Shown in pieces: positions 24,452-32,965 of a stretch of DNA of 64,000 bases (within the stretch, counting starts at the first letter, position 1; each line of letters opens with the position of its first letter). Source of the stretch: Pseudogemmobacter humi. Lineage in GTDB: Bacteria; Pseudomonadota; Alphaproteobacteria; Rhodobacterales; Rhodobacteraceae. Made by a program: the position numbers and the translations under genes. The DNA lies in assembly GCF_900609055.1 (NCBI RefSeq), contig NZ_UXAW01000071.1, positions 56,741 through 120,740 of the forward strand. The letters are read 5' to 3'. Below the pieces are notes generated by a model. It saw only the letters and a program-made list of their open reading frames with translations, was not told the DNA's origin and made no database searches.

Positions 24452-26229
24452 CAGCTTTCTTTCGGGATCACCCTCAGCCGCAATTCGCGCAGCTGTTCGT
24501 TGCTCGGCTCGGACGGCGCATTCATCAAAAGATCCTCGGCCCGCTGGTTCATCGGGAACATGATGACCTCGCGGATGTTCGTGGTATCCGCCAGCAGCAT
24601 CACCAGCCGGTCGATCCCCGCCGCGCAGCCGCCGTGGGGCGGCGCGCCGTAGCGGAACGCCTTGACCATGCCGCCGAAACGGCTGTCCACCTCGGAAGCC
24701 GGATAGCCCGCGAGTTCAAACGCCTTATACATGATTTCCGGCTTGTGGTTGCGGATCGCGCCCGAGATCAGTTCATAGCCGTTGCAGGCAAGGTCGTATT
24801 GCCAGCCGAGCACCTGGAGCGGGTCGCCCGCCAGCGCCTCCATCCCGCCTTGCGGCATCGAGAACGGGTTGTGGCTGAAGTCGATCTTCCCGTCGTCGGT
24901 TTTCTCATACATCGGGAAATCGACGATCCAGGCGAAGCGGAAGCTGTCGGTCTCGGTCAGCCCCAGTTCGCGGCCGATCTCGTTGCGGGCGCGGCCCGCG
25001 ACCGGCTCGAACACCTCGGGCTTGCCGCCGAGGAAGAAGACGGCATCGCCCTCGTTCAGGCCCAGTTCAAGGCGGATCGCCTCGGTCCGCTCGGGGCCGA
25101 TGGCCTTGGCGATGGGGCCTGCGGCCTCGGTCGAGCCGTCCCCGGCCTTGCGCCAGAAGATATAGCCCATGCCCGGCAGGCCCTCTTTCTGCGCAAACGC
25201 ATTCATCCGGTCGGCGAATTTGCGGCTGCCCCCGGTCGGCGCGGGAATGGCGCGAACCTCGGTGCCCTCGTTTTCCAGCAGGTTCGCGAAGATCGCGAAG
25301 CCCGAGCCGCGGAAATGTTCCGACACATCCGCCATGCGGATCGGGTTCCTGAGGTCGGGCTTGTCCGAGCCATACCATTTCAGCGCGTCGCGGTAAGCGA
25401 TCCGGGGCCATTCCGCATCGACCTTGCGGCCATTGCCGAATTCCTCGAACAAGCCCTGGATCACCGGCTGGACGGCGGCGAAAACGTCGTCCTGGGTGAC
25501 GAAGCTCATCTCCAGGTCGAGCTGGTAGAAATCGGTGGGCGAGCGGTCGGCGCGCGGGTCTTCGTCGCGGAAACAGGGCGCGATCTGGAAATAGCGGTCG
25601 AAACCGGCGACCTGGATCAGCTGCTTGAACTGCTGCGGCGCCTGCGGCAGGGCGTAGAATTTGCCGGGGTGCAGGCGCGAGGGCACGAGGAAGTCGCGCG
25701 CCCCTTCGGGCGACGAGGCGGTGATGATCGGGGTCTGGAACTCGGTGAAATCCTGATCCCACATCTTGTTCCTGAGCCAGCGCACCACGTTGGAGCGCAG
25801 CATCATGTTGCGGTGCATCGTCTCGCGCCGCAGATCGAGGAAGCGGTAGGTCAGCCGGGTTTCCTCGGGATATTCCGTCTCGCCGAACACCGGCAGCGGC
25901 AGTTCCTCGGCCGGGCCCAGCACTTCCAGCCCGGTCACATAGACCTCGATCTCGCCGGTGGGGATCTTCGGGTTCACGAGGCTCGCGTCGCGCGCCTTCA
26001 CCCTTCCGTCGATGCGCACGACATATTCGGCGCGCACCTTCTCCATCGCGGCGAAGGCCGGGCTGTCGCTGTCGGCCAGCACCTGGGTGATGCCGTAATG
26101 GTCGCGCAGGTCGATGAACAAGACGCCGCCATGATCGCGCACCCGATGGACCCAGCCCGACAGGCGCACCACCTCGCCCACATTGGCCGTGTTGAGCCCC
26201 GCACAGGTGTGGCTGCGATAGGCGTGCAT
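24451..26229 (-). CDS. aspS: Aspartyl-tRNA synthetase
   Basis: The 592-residue class IIb synthetase has the N-terminal OB-fold ([30 protein letters not shown]), then the catalytic core with motif 2 ([24 protein letters not shown]), the bacterial GAD insertion and motif 3 ([19 protein letters not shown]). It charges tRNA-Asp; in this lineage the enzyme is often non-discriminating, but I cannot verify that here. ATG 26229 ([11 protein letters not shown]) has AAGGGG at ideal spacing; two upstream in-frame ATGs are alternatives. Confidence 0.95.
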   Translation of the reverse strand: MHAYRSHTCAGLNTANVGEVVRLSGWVHRVRDHGGVLFIDLRDHYGITQVLADSDSPAFAAMEKVRAEYVVRIDGRVKARDASLVNPKIPTGEIEVYVTGLEVLGPAEELPLPVFGETEYPEETRLTYRFLDLRRETMHRNMMLRSNVVRWLRNKMWDQDFTEFQTPIITASSPEGARDFLVPSRLHPGKFYALPQAPQQFKQLIQVAGFDRYFQIAPCFRDEDPRADRSPTDFYQLDLEMSFVTQDDVFAAVQPVIQGLFEEFGNGRKVDAEWPRIAYRDALKWYGSDKPDLRNPIRMADVSEHFRGSGFAIFANLLENEGTEVRAIPAPTGGSRKFADRMNAFAQKEGLPGMGYIFWRKAGDGSTEAAGPIAKAIGPERTEAIRLELGLNEGDAVFFLGGKPEVFEPVAGRARNEIGRELGLTETDSFRFAWIVDFPMYEKTDDGKIDFSHNPFSMPQGGMEALAGDPLQVLGWQYDLACNGYELISGAIRNHKPEIMYKAFELAGYPASEVDSRFGGMVKAFRYGAPPHGGCAAGIDRLVMLLADTTNIREVIMFPMNQRAEDLLMNAPSEPSNEQLRELRLRVIPKES

Positions 26230-26337
26230 GGTCATTCCCCTTCCCGAGGCGCTGTTGTTCATCGCGGCCCGATAGAACGCCCGGGCCGGTTGAAGTCAAG
26301 CCCGCGCATCCCGCGCCTTGCCGGAACCGCGCCGAAT

Positions 26338-26351
26338 TTGCGCGATGACAA
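26338..26351 (+). promoter_or_regulatory. Candidate NnrR/FNR-type box
   Basis: TTGCG-CGAT-GACAA lies 53-66 bases before the start of the membrane-protein gene at 26404. The left arm equals the perfect box upstream of nirK; the right arm differs at two positions. Position and spacing fit a class II Crp/Fnr site. Confidence 0.5.
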
Positions 26352-26403
26352 AGACGCGCCGCCGGCTTTGCCCGAGTCTGCAACACAACAAACGGGGTGC
26401 GCG

Positions 26404-27768
26404 ATGCCTGGAAAACAACTTTCCCGATGGACCATCGCCTGGTTCGCCAGTGCGCTGGCCTTTCTGCTGGCGTCGCTGACGCTGGCGGTGGCGGGCTATG
26501 GCGGGCCCGCGGACTGGGCCGGAGGCGCGGCGCTGGCGGTGGTGCATCTCTTCGCGCTCGGCTGGCTGTGCCAGATGATGCTGGGCTCGCTGATCCAGTT
26601 CGCGCCGGTTCTGGCGGCGCGGCCGCTGGCGCGGCCCGGCCTGGCGCTGCCCGCGCTGCTCTTCTGCGCCTTAGGCACGCTGATGCTGGCGGCGGGGTTC
26701 CTCGCGCTGGACGGATGGGAGCCAGGGCGGCCGCTGCTCAGCCTTGCGCCGCTGCCGCTGGCGCTGGCCTTCGGCTTCGCCTTGGCGATGCTGGCGCCGG
26801 TGCTGGCGGGCAGGGGCGCCTGGCGGCAGAGCGAGGCGCGCGCGGTGCTGGCGGGCCTCGCGGGTCTTGCGGCGCTGTGGTTCAGCGGCGCGGGGATGGC
26901 GCTGGCGCTGACCGGGTTCGGCCCGGGCGGGCTGGTGAGCGGGGGGCTTCCGGTGCATATGGTGCTGGGCGCGGGCGGCTGGCTGACGCTGGCAGCGATG
27001 GGGGTCAGCTACAAGCTGTTCGCCATGTTCCTGCTGGCACCCGAGCGCGACACCCGTCTGCGCCGCGCCGGGTTCTTCGCCGCGCTGGCGGCGCTGGCGC
27101 TGGCGCTCGCCGCGCTGATCATGGCCTGGCTGGAGCAGGACACCGCGCTGCCGCTCGCGCTTGCGCTGGCCACCGGCGCCCTTGCGGGCCTGTGCTATCT
27201 GGCCGAGATCTTCCGGCTCTGGCGCGCGCGCCGCCGCCCCCGGCCCGAGGTCAACATGAATTTCAGCCGGGTCTCGCTGGTGTTCCTTGTCGCGACGCTG
27301 GTTCTGCTGGCGCCCGCGGCGCTTCTCGGCGGCCCTTTCGCCGAGGCGGCGGTGTTCCTGGCGCTGGCGGGCTGGCTCTCGACGCTGACGCTGGCGCAGA
27401 TGATCAAGATCACCAGTTTCCTGACCTGGATCCAGGTGTTCTCGCCGCTGATCGGGCGGCAGAAAGTGCCGATGGTGCAGGATCTGAGCGATCCGCGCAC
27501 GGTCGCCCGCTGGCTCTGGCTCTGGACGGCGGGCGCGGCCTGCGCCACGCTGGCGCTGCTGGCGCAGACCGGTCCCGGCTTCCGCCTCGCCGCCGCGCTG
27601 ATGCTCGTCGCCGCGCTCGGCCTTACGCGTGAGGCCTGGGCGATCCGCCGTCTGCGCCATCTTTCGCCTGCCCTGCGTCCCGCTCTGTTGCCACCCGTGA
27701 TCCTTCCCCCTCATCCCACCCCTGTCCAGGGCCGGAGTTCCCTTCATGACCGCCCCCACCCCATATGA
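26404..27768 (+). CDS. Polytopic membrane protein of the denitrification cluster, heme-copper-oxidase-like
   Basis: The 454-residue protein has about twelve hydrophobic helices. Helix 2 contains a histidine in VVHLFALGWLCQMMLGSLIQFAPVL, and LPVHMVLGAGGWLTLAAMGVSYKLFAMF is similar to the (HxH)LxxLGW pattern of heme-copper oxidase subunit I and NnrS relatives. I do not recognise a characterised homologue. It overlaps the DUF2249 gene by 23 bases and lies beside nnrS-nirK, so a role in NO/nitrite metabolism or heme-copper assembly is inferred. An extension of the same open frame upstream runs antisense through aspS and is not coding. Confidence 0.72.
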   Translation: MPGKQLSRWTIAWFASALAFLLASLTLAVAGYGGPADWAGGAALAVVHLFALGWLCQMMLGSLIQFAPVLAARPLARPGLALPALLFCALGTLMLAAGFLALDGWEPGRPLLSLAPLPLALAFGFALAMLAPVLAGRGAWRQSEARAVLAGLAGLAALWFSGAGMALALTGFGPGGLVSGGLPVHMVLGAGGWLTLAAMGVSYKLFAMFLLAPERDTRLRRAGFFAALAALALALAALIMAWLEQDTALPLALALATGALAGLCYLAEIFRLWRARRRPRPEVNMNFSRVSLVFLVATLVLLAPAALLGGPFAEAAVFLALAGWLSTLTLAQMIKITSFLTWIQVFSPLIGRQKVPMVQDLSDPRTVARWLWLWTAGAACATLALLAQTGPGFRLAAALMLVAALGLTREAWAIRRLRHLSPALRPALLPPVILPPHPTPVQGRSSLHDRPHPI

Positions 27769-28267
27769 ACTTGATGTCCGCCCGCAACTCGCCCGTGGCG
27801 AAGAGCCTTTCGCCGCCATCATGGCGGCGGCCGACGCTCTGATCCCGGGCCAGGCGTTGCGGCTGATCGCTCCGTTCCGCCCGGTGCCGTTGTTCAACGT
27901 GATGGCGAACCGCGGCTATGCGGCCAGCGACCGCCAGCTTCCCGGCGGGGGCTGGGAGGTCACCTTCACCCCCGTGGCCGAAGCGGCGCCGGAACCCGGC
28001 CTCGCCCCGGGCAGCGCGGCGGCGGCCATCCTCTGGCCGGACCCCGTCCTGACGCTGGATCTGGCCGGGCTGGAGCCGCCCGAGCCGATGGTGCGGATCC
28101 TGGAGACCGTCGAGACGATGGAGCCGGGCAGCGTGCTCTTCGCGCTGCTGGACCGCGAGCCGATGTTCCTGTTTCCTGAACTCGCCACGCGGGGCCATGA
28201 ATGGGCGGGGAATTTCGCCCAGGACGGCGCGACCTACCGGCTGCTGATCCGCGCGGGGGGGCTGTGA
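27746..28267 (+). CDS. Tandem DUF2249 domain protein
   Basis: The 173-residue protein holds two related ~70-residue units. The first shows ELDVRPQLARGEEPFAAIMAAADALIPGQALRLIAPFRPVPLFNVMANRGY; the second shows LDLAGLEPPEPMVRILETVETMEPGSVLFALLDREPMFLFPELATRGHEW. Both have the DUF2249 order of a start motif, a helix, and a central P-x-P-L or E-P-x-x-L/F strand. DUF2249 genes are common beside denitrification and hemerythrin genes but have no proven activity. Confidence 0.8.
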   Translation: MTAPTPYELDVRPQLARGEEPFAAIMAAADALIPGQALRLIAPFRPVPLFNVMANRGYAASDRQLPGGGWEVTFTPVAEAAPEPGLAPGSAAAAILWPDPVLTLDLAGLEPPEPMVRILETVETMEPGSVLFALLDREPMFLFPELATRGHEWAGNFAQDGATYRLLIRAGGL

Positions 28268-28548
28268 TGGACAGGGGTCTGCGCGACAGGGTGGAGCAGG
28301 CGCTGACCTCGGTGATCGACCCCGAGACCGGGCGCGACCTGGTGGCGATGGGGCTGATCTACGGCATCCGCACCGAGGGCGGGCTGGCCGAGGTCGAGAT
28401 GACCACCACCACCCGCGGCTGCCCCCTGTCCGAGATGCTGCGGCTCGGGGCCGAGGCGGCGGTGGCCGGGGTGCCGGGCGTGGCGCGGGCCGAGGTGCGG
28501 CTGACCTGGGATCCGCCCTGGACGCCCGAGCGGATGCGACCCCTCTGA
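28267..28548 (+). CDS. DUF59/MIP18-family metal-sulfur cluster assembly factor
   Basis: The 93-residue protein has the MIP18 core VEQALTSVIDPETGRDLVAMGLIYGI, EVEMTTTTRGCPLSEML (with the reactive cysteine) and ARAEVRLTWDPPWTPERM. Relatives (SufT, PaaD) help assemble or insert iron-sulfur clusters. Its ATG overlaps the DUF2249 stop by one base, so the three genes from 26404 form one operon. The 3' end runs into a 24-base tandem repeat. Confidence 0.85.
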   Translation: MDRGLRDRVEQALTSVIDPETGRDLVAMGLIYGIRTEGGLAEVEMTTTTRGCPLSEMLRLGAEAAVAGVPGVARAEVRLTWDPPWTPERMRPL

Positions 28549-28591
28549 GACCAGCGGATGCGGCCGCTCTGACACCAGCGGATGCGATAAT
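28529..28591 (+). repeat. 24-base tandem repeat over the end of the DUF59 gene
   Basis: Units beginning AGCGGATGCG start at 28529, 28553 and 28577. The first two copies differ in only three of 24 bases and the third diverges after ten. The stop codon (28546-28548) lies in the first copy, so the duplication extended the untranslated end. Confidence 0.75.
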
Positions 28592-28601
28592 CCGCAACGA
28601 T

Positions 28602-28628
28602 ACGGCCGGGCCCGGGAAGCCCGGCCGT
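28602..28628. terminator. Bidirectional terminator between the DUF59 gene and nnrS
   Basis: ACGGCCGGGC (28602-28611) and GCCCGGCCGT (28619-28628) form a perfect 10-base stem with a seven-base loop between convergent genes. Confidence 0.65.
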
Positions 28629-28634
28629 TCCGTC

Positions 28635-29840
28635 TCAGCCGCCGCGCGGCTTGCGGCGCTCGCGCAGAAGCATCCCGGCATGCTCCGCAACGAACAGTCC
28701 GAAACCGAGGATCCAGAGCGCGCCCGCCGCCTCCATCAAGAGCGCGCCGCCGGTCACATCGGCCAGCGGCCGCGCAAGCGCCGCGGCGAGGATGCAGAGA
28801 TAGGACAGGCTGGTCAGCCGCGAGGCCGTCAGCGCCCGCCCGGTATGGCCGCGCGTCGCCCGCGTCATCACCGCCAGCATCATGCCGCCGATCACCCCCA
28901 CCGTCAGTACATGCAGCGCCGAAGCCGGAAGGATCAGCTCAAAGGCCGCCGCCGCGATGGCAAGAAAGCCGAGCGGCACGCAGGCGTAGCACAGATGCAG
29001 GATGAAGAGGATCATCTCGGCCCGCGTCGCCAGCCCGCGCCAGCGCGCCAGCCGCAGCGCGTTCAGCACTGCCGCCAGCAGCGCCAGCGGCATCAGCAGG
29101 CCCGCCCCGGGCACCAGAACCCAGAGCGCCAGCACCGCCGCCGAAACGCCGATCACGCCCAGATCGAAACGGTTGTAGGCCACCGGCAGCAGGGTCGCGC
29201 CGCGCTGGCTCAGCCAATTGCGGGTAAAGCTCGGGATGATGCGGCCGCCGATGATCAGCACCAGCACCACATAACCCGCCACGCCGCCCCTCAGCCAGGG
29301 CGCCGGATCGCCGCCGTTCAGCACCGCGAGATGAAAGCCGATATTGCCCAGCATGATCGCGCTCACGCCGCCCAGCACCTTCAGGTCGTTCCATTTGCGC
29401 CCGGCGATGATCTCGCGCGCGGCGATGGCCAGCAGCACCGGCAGGAAGGCGCTGTCCAGCACCGCCGCCAGCCAGGGCCCGGTCAGCGCCGCCGCCGCCA
29501 TCGCGACCCGCCCCACCGCCCAGACGGCGGTCAGACCGATCAGCCGCCCGCCCGAGACCGGCAGCGCGCCGGTCCAGTTCGGGATCGCGGTCAGCAGGAA
29601 CCCCGCCAGCACCGCAGGCGCGAAGCCGAACACCATCTCATGCGCGTGCCACAGGGGCGCCCCGAACTCGCCGCCGAGCGGCAGGCCGTAAACGAGCGCA
29701 AGGATCCACAGCGCCATGGCCAGCGCCGCCCAGAGCGCGCCGCCCAGAAAGAACGGCCGGAAGCCGTAGGACCACAGCGCCGCGCCGTCCTGTTTCAGCC
29801 CGCGGGGGATTCGCTCACGCTTGATCTGCACCATGGTCAC
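28635..29840 (-). CDS. nnrS: NnrS family heme/copper membrane protein
   Basis: The 401-residue, ~12-helix membrane protein has the NnrS hallmark LWSYGFRPFFLGGALWAAL at the N-terminus and GAPLWHAHEMVFGFAPAVLAGFLLTAIPNWTG, followed by FTRNWLSQRG. NnrS binds heme and copper and protects cells from nitrosative stress during denitrification. A GTG start at 29840 has GAAGGAG at good spacing; ATG 29834 is an alternative. It is divergent from nirK, with a perfect NnrR-type box in the 196-base gap, 63 bases from its start. Confidence 0.92.
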   Translation of the reverse strand: MTMVQIKRERIPRGLKQDGAALWSYGFRPFFLGGALWAALAMALWILALVYGLPLGGEFGAPLWHAHEMVFGFAPAVLAGFLLTAIPNWTGALPVSGGRLIGLTAVWAVGRVAMAAAALTGPWLAAVLDSAFLPVLLAIAAREIIAGRKWNDLKVLGGVSAIMLGNIGFHLAVLNGGDPAPWLRGGVAGYVVLVLIIGGRIIPSFTRNWLSQRGATLLPVAYNRFDLGVIGVSAAVLALWVLVPGAGLLMPLALLAAVLNALRLARWRGLATRAEMILFILHLCYACVPLGFLAIAAAAFELILPASALHVLTVGVIGGMMLAVMTRATRGHTGRALTASRLTSLSYLCILAAALARPLADVTGGALLMEAAGALWILGFGLFVAEHAGMLLRERRKPRGG

Positions 29841-29903
29841 GTCTCACTCCTTCGCGCGCGGCAATCCGTTATCTCAGCCATAGGCTTTGAAAACGCAGGC
29901 TCT

Positions 29904-29917
29904 TTGCGCGGGCGCAA
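29904..29917. promoter_or_regulatory. NnrR box between nnrS and nirK
   Basis: TTGCG-CGGG-CGCAA is a perfect dyad of the type recognised by NnrR-class Crp/Fnr proteins in Rhodobacter relatives. It is 120-133 bases upstream of the nirK ATG and 64-77 bases from the nnrS start, so it could activate both. Confidence 0.75.
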
Positions 29918-30036
29918 GCAACGGGCCGTTTCGCCCACCGATGCTTGTTCCGGCACAACGAAGAGGCCGACGGATTCTGTCATTCTTTACTTAACCGGAA
30001 ACGATCCGGCACCAGAAAGAGTGAAAGGACCTGGCC

Positions 30037-31161
30037 ATGACCACGCTTCCCGTCAGCAGACGCACCATCCTCGCGGGGGCCGCGATCGCCGGCGCCCTGA
30101 CCCAGGTGCGCCAGGCGGCCGCCGAGACGAAAGAGGTTCTCACCCCGGCCGTTGCGACCGAGCTGACCGATCTGCCGCGGGTGAAGGTGAAACTCGTCGA
30201 TCCGCCCTTCGTCCACGAGCACGAACAGGTGGCGACCGGCGGGCCGAAGATCGTCGAATTCGAGATGGAGATCATCGAGAAGAAGATCAAACTCGACGAC
30301 AGCGGGGCGGAATACTGGGCCTCGACCTTCAACGGCACCGTGCCGGGCCCGCTGATGGTGGTGCATGAAGGCGATTATGTCGAGCTGACGCTGATCAACC
30401 CGGCCTCGAACGAACTGATGCACAACATCGACTTCCACAGCTCGACCGGCGCGCTCGGCGGCGGCGGCCTGACCCAGGTCAACCCCGGCGAAAAGACCAT
30501 CCTGCGCTGGAAAGCCACCAAGCCCGGCGTCTTCGTCTATCACTGCGCGCCGCCCGGAATGGTGGCCTGGCACGTGGTCTCGGGGATGAACGGCGCCATC
30601 ATGGTGCTGCCGCGCGACGGGCTGAAAGGCCGCGAGGGCGAGGCGGTGAAATACGACAAGGTCTATTACATCGGCGAGCAGGATTTCTACGTGCCGCGCG
30701 ACGAGGCCGGCAACTGGAAGACCTACGACAGCCCCGGCGAAAGCTATGAGGATGTGGTCGCGGTGATGAAGACCCTGACGCCGACCCATGTGGTGTTCAA
30801 CGGCGCGGTGGGCGCGCTGACCGGCGACAATGCGATGACGGCGAAAGTCGGCGAGACGGTGGCCTTCGTCCACAGCCAGGCCAACCGCGACACCCGTCCG
30901 CACCTGATCGGCGGCCATGGCAACTATGTCTGGGCCACGGGCAAGTTCAACAACCCGCCCGAGGTCGGTCTGGAAACCTGGTTCATCCCGGGCGGCACCG
31001 CGGGGCTGATGGTCTACACCTTCGAGCAGCCCGGCATCTACGCCTATGTGAACCACAACCTGATCGAGGCTTTCGAGCTTGGCGCCGCCGGCCATGTGAT
31101 GGTCGAGGGCGACTGGAACGACGATCTGATGACCCAGGTGCTGGCGCCGAGCGCGATCTGA
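30037..31161 (+). CDS. nirK: Copper-containing nitrite reductase
   Basis: The 374-residue periplasmic trimeric enzyme reduces nitrite to nitric oxide. A Tat-type leader ([17 protein letters not shown]) starts the protein. All copper ligands are visible: type 1 copper by His129, Cys170, His179 and Met184; type 2 copper by His134, His169 and His340; the catalytic Asp132 and His289 are present. They lie at a constant offset of 34 from Alcaligenes NirK numbering. It is the first gene of a rightward group with nirV and nnrR and is followed by a strong hairpin. Confidence 0.97.
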   Translation: MTTLPVSRRTILAGAAIAGALTQVRQAAAETKEVLTPAVATELTDLPRVKVKLVDPPFVHEHEQVATGGPKIVEFEMEIIEKKIKLDDSGAEYWASTFNGTVPGPLMVVHEGDYVELTLINPASNELMHNIDFHSSTGALGGGGLTQVNPGEKTILRWKATKPGVFVYHCAPPGMVAWHVVSGMNGAIMVLPRDGLKGREGEAVKYDKVYYIGEQDFYVPRDEAGNWKTYDSPGESYEDVVAVMKTLTPTHVVFNGAVGALTGDNAMTAKVGETVAFVHSQANRDTRPHLIGGHGNYVWATGKFNNPPEVGLETWFIPGGTAGLMVYTFEQPGIYAYVNHNLIEAFELGAAGHVMVEGDWNDDLMTQVLAPSAI

Positions 31162-31172
31162 CGAAGCTCTCC

Positions 31173-31197
31173 GGGGCCGCCCGCAGCGGGCGGCCCC
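31173..31197 (+). terminator. GC hairpin between nirK and nirV
   Basis: GGGGCCGCCC at 31173-31182 pairs with GGGCGGCCCC at 31188-31197, followed by a C/T-rich tract. It may terminate most nirK transcripts or stabilise the nirK message, lowering nirV expression. Confidence 0.6.
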
Positions 31198-31224
31198 CCT
31201 TCTCTCTCCTGACGGAGCAGCCTC

Positions 31225-32079
31225 ATGCCTTCGATCGCCACGCTTCTCGCAGGCGCCGGTCTCAGCGCGCTTGCCTTTTCCCTCTGGCCCGTCACCACGA
31301 CCCCGGTTGCGATGACCCAGGAAAGCGGCCCCGGCCCGCAGGTCGTGCGCCTTGATCCCGCGCCCTTCCTGCACCGGCTAGACGGCGACTGGCAGCGCGA
31401 GGGGCGGCCGGTCGATGCGCCGGTGGAAATGGTGACGATCCCGGCCCCGGTCGAGATCATGGCGACGCCGGTCAGCACCGGCGAATATCTTCTTTGCGTT
31501 CAGGCCGGCGCCTGCGCGGCGCCCTCGGGGCCGGTGGATCTGGCCGAATTGCCGGTGACCGGCGTGTCCTGGCTTGACGCCAGAGCCTATGCCGCCTGGT
31601 TCAGCACTGAGACCGGCGAGAGCTGGCGCCTGCCCTCGGACGCGGAATGGGCCCAGGCCGCGGGCTCGCTGTTTCGCGACGACGGGCTGGGGATCGAGGA
31701 CGATCCCACCAACCCCGCCACCCGCTGGATCGCCGAATACCGCCAGGAATCCGCCCTGAACCGCGAGCGCGACCGCGAGATCCGCCCCGTCGGCAGCCTG
31801 AACGTCAATGAACTCGGCGTTCACGACATCGGCGGCGCGGTCTGGGAATGGACCTCGACCTGCCTGCGCCGGATCGAGACCGATGCCTCCGGCGCGATCC
31901 TGCGCGAAAGCGATAGCTGCGGCATCTATATCGCCGAAGGGCTGCACCGCGCCGCGATCATCGAATTCGTGCGCGAACCGAAAAGCGGCGGCTGTTCGGT
32001 CGGCGTGCCGCCCGACAACCTGGGCTTCCGCCTGGTGCGGGACTTGCCTGAAACCCCGGGCGGGGCAGGCGGTGCCTGA
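31225..32079 (+). CDS. nirV: NirV, formylglycine-generating-enzyme-like protein
   Basis: The 284-residue protein begins with a membrane or signal segment and continues with an FGE-sulfatase (SUMF1) domain: TPVSTGEYLLCV, PVTGVSWLDARAYAAWFSTETGESWRLPSDAEWAQAAG, LGVHDIGGAVWEWTSTCL and LGFRLVRDLP. nirV commonly follows nirK and is not strictly required for nitrite reduction; its reaction is not known. It lies 63 bases after nirK. Confidence 0.9.
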   Translation: MPSIATLLAGAGLSALAFSLWPVTTTPVAMTQESGPGPQVVRLDPAPFLHRLDGDWQREGRPVDAPVEMVTIPAPVEIMATPVSTGEYLLCVQAGACAAPSGPVDLAELPVTGVSWLDARAYAAWFSTETGESWRLPSDAEWAQAAGSLFRDDGLGIEDDPTNPATRWIAEYRQESALNRERDREIRPVGSLNVNELGVHDIGGAVWEWTSTCLRRIETDASGAILRESDSCGIYIAEGLHRAAIIEFVREPKSGGCSVGVPPDNLGFRLVRDLPETPGGAGGA

Positions 32080-32081
32080 CC

Positions 32082-32105
32082 GCCCGAAGCCTCCGGCGGG
32101 CTTTT
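32082..32105 (+). terminator. Probable intrinsic terminator after nirV
   Basis: GCCC (32082-32085) pairs with GGGC (32098-32101), with an inner GCC/GGC pair, followed by TTTT. It lies three bases after the nirV stop and before nnrR. Confidence 0.5.
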
Positions 32106-32164
32106 GGTCTTTGATTTGTCGCGATAATGCGGCAACAAGGCAGGAGTCTTCCGCGGGGCCTCAG

Positions 32165-32857
32165 ATGGCGATCGACATCTCGCTTGTGCGCAATCTGCCC
32201 TTGTTCCGGCAGATGGATCCGGCCGATCTGGCCCGGCTGATGGCGCGGGCCACCTCGCGCCGCATCCCCCAGGGCGAGATCGTGTTCGAGCAGGGCGCCG
32301 AGGCGGTGGCCTTCTATCTTCTGCTGCACGGGCGGCTGAAAGTGACCCAGGTCACGCCCGACGGCCAGCAGGTCATGGTCCGCGTCGTCCACCCGGGCGA
32401 TCTGTTCGGTTTCGCCAGCGCGCTTGCCCGCCCCGATTATCCCGGCACCGCGCGGGCGGCGGTGGAAAGCATCGTCGTCGGCTGGCCGATGGCCGACTGG
32501 GACGCGGTGGTCGAGAACAACCCCCGCCTTGCGATCAACGCGATGCAGACCATCGGCCAGCGGCTCGACGAGGCGCATACCCGCCTGCGCGAAATGTCCA
32601 CGCAAGAGGTGGAGCGCCGCGTCGCCCATGCCGTGCTGCGCCTTGCCGAAAAGGCCGGCCGGATCGAGGCCGCCGGCACCCGGATCGACTTTCCGATCAC
32701 CCGCCAGGACATCGCCGAGATGACCGGCACCACTTTGCACACCGTCTCGCGGCTGTTGTCCTCATGGGAGGGCCGGGGCCTCGTGGAGGGCGGGCGGCAG
32801 AAGCTGACCATCGTCGATGCCGAGGGGCTGGCGAAGATCGCCGACCCGGAAAGCTGA
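32165..32857 (+). CDS. nnrR: NnrR, Crp/Fnr-type nitric-oxide-responsive regulator
   Basis: The 230-residue protein has an N-terminal cyclic-nucleotide-like beta-roll (LPLFRQMDPADLARLM, FEQGAEAVAFYLLLHGRLKVTQ, GDLFGFASAL) and a C-terminal winged helix with recognition helix in DIAEMTGTTLHTVSRLLSSWEGRGLV. The N-terminal cysteines of oxygen-sensing FNR are missing, as in NnrR/Dnr. It follows nirV and probably recognises the TTGCG-N4-CGCAA boxes at nirK/nnrS and elsewhere in this cluster. Confidence 0.88.
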   Translation: MAIDISLVRNLPLFRQMDPADLARLMARATSRRIPQGEIVFEQGAEAVAFYLLLHGRLKVTQVTPDGQQVMVRVVHPGDLFGFASALARPDYPGTARAAVESIVVGWPMADWDAVVENNPRLAINAMQTIGQRLDEAHTRLREMSTQEVERRVAHAVLRLAEKAGRIEAAGTRIDFPITRQDIAEMTGTTLHTVSRLLSSWEGRGLVEGGRQKLTIVDAEGLAKIADPES

Positions 32858-32872
32858 CTTTCGCCCCTCTCT

Positions 32873-32886
32873 TTGCGTTTACACAA
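32873..32886 (+). promoter_or_regulatory. Orphan NnrR-type box downstream of nnrR
   Basis: TTGCG-TTTA-CACAA differs at one position from the perfect nirK/nnrS box. No normal gene follows on the plus strand; 62 bases on there is a good ribosome site with a four-codon frame, and nnrU converges from the right. Confidence 0.5.
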
Positions 32887-32935
32887 CAAAGGCCGCCGCC
32901 CTGCGCGCTAGCCATGGGCAAAGCACCGGCGGCGC

Positions 32936-32963
32936 AAGGAGAATCGCGATGCCCCCCGCATGA
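32936..32963 (+). pseudogene. Ribosome site with four-codon frame (possible gene remnant or leader)
   Basis: AAGGAG (32936-32941) is seven bases before ATG 32949, an ideal arrangement, but the frame reads Met-Pro-Pro-Ala-stop. The stop is two bases from the end of the convergent nnrU gene. With an NnrR-type box upstream, this looks like the start of a gene whose body has been deleted; a regulatory mini-frame or small RNA is possible. Confidence 0.35.
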
Positions 32964-32965
32964 GC

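Noticed and set aside
24634..26403. Open frame extending the 26404 membrane protein upstream by about 590 codons
   Set aside because: It runs antisense through aspS, whose reading frame is certain, and the extension has no family resemblance. The membrane protein starts at ATG 26404.
28680..30368. 562-codon plus-strand open frame
   Set aside because: It is antisense to nnrS and then runs out of frame into nirK. nnrS and nirK explain the region.
29980..31374. 464-codon minus-strand open frame
   Set aside because: It is antisense to nirK, which has every copper ligand in place.
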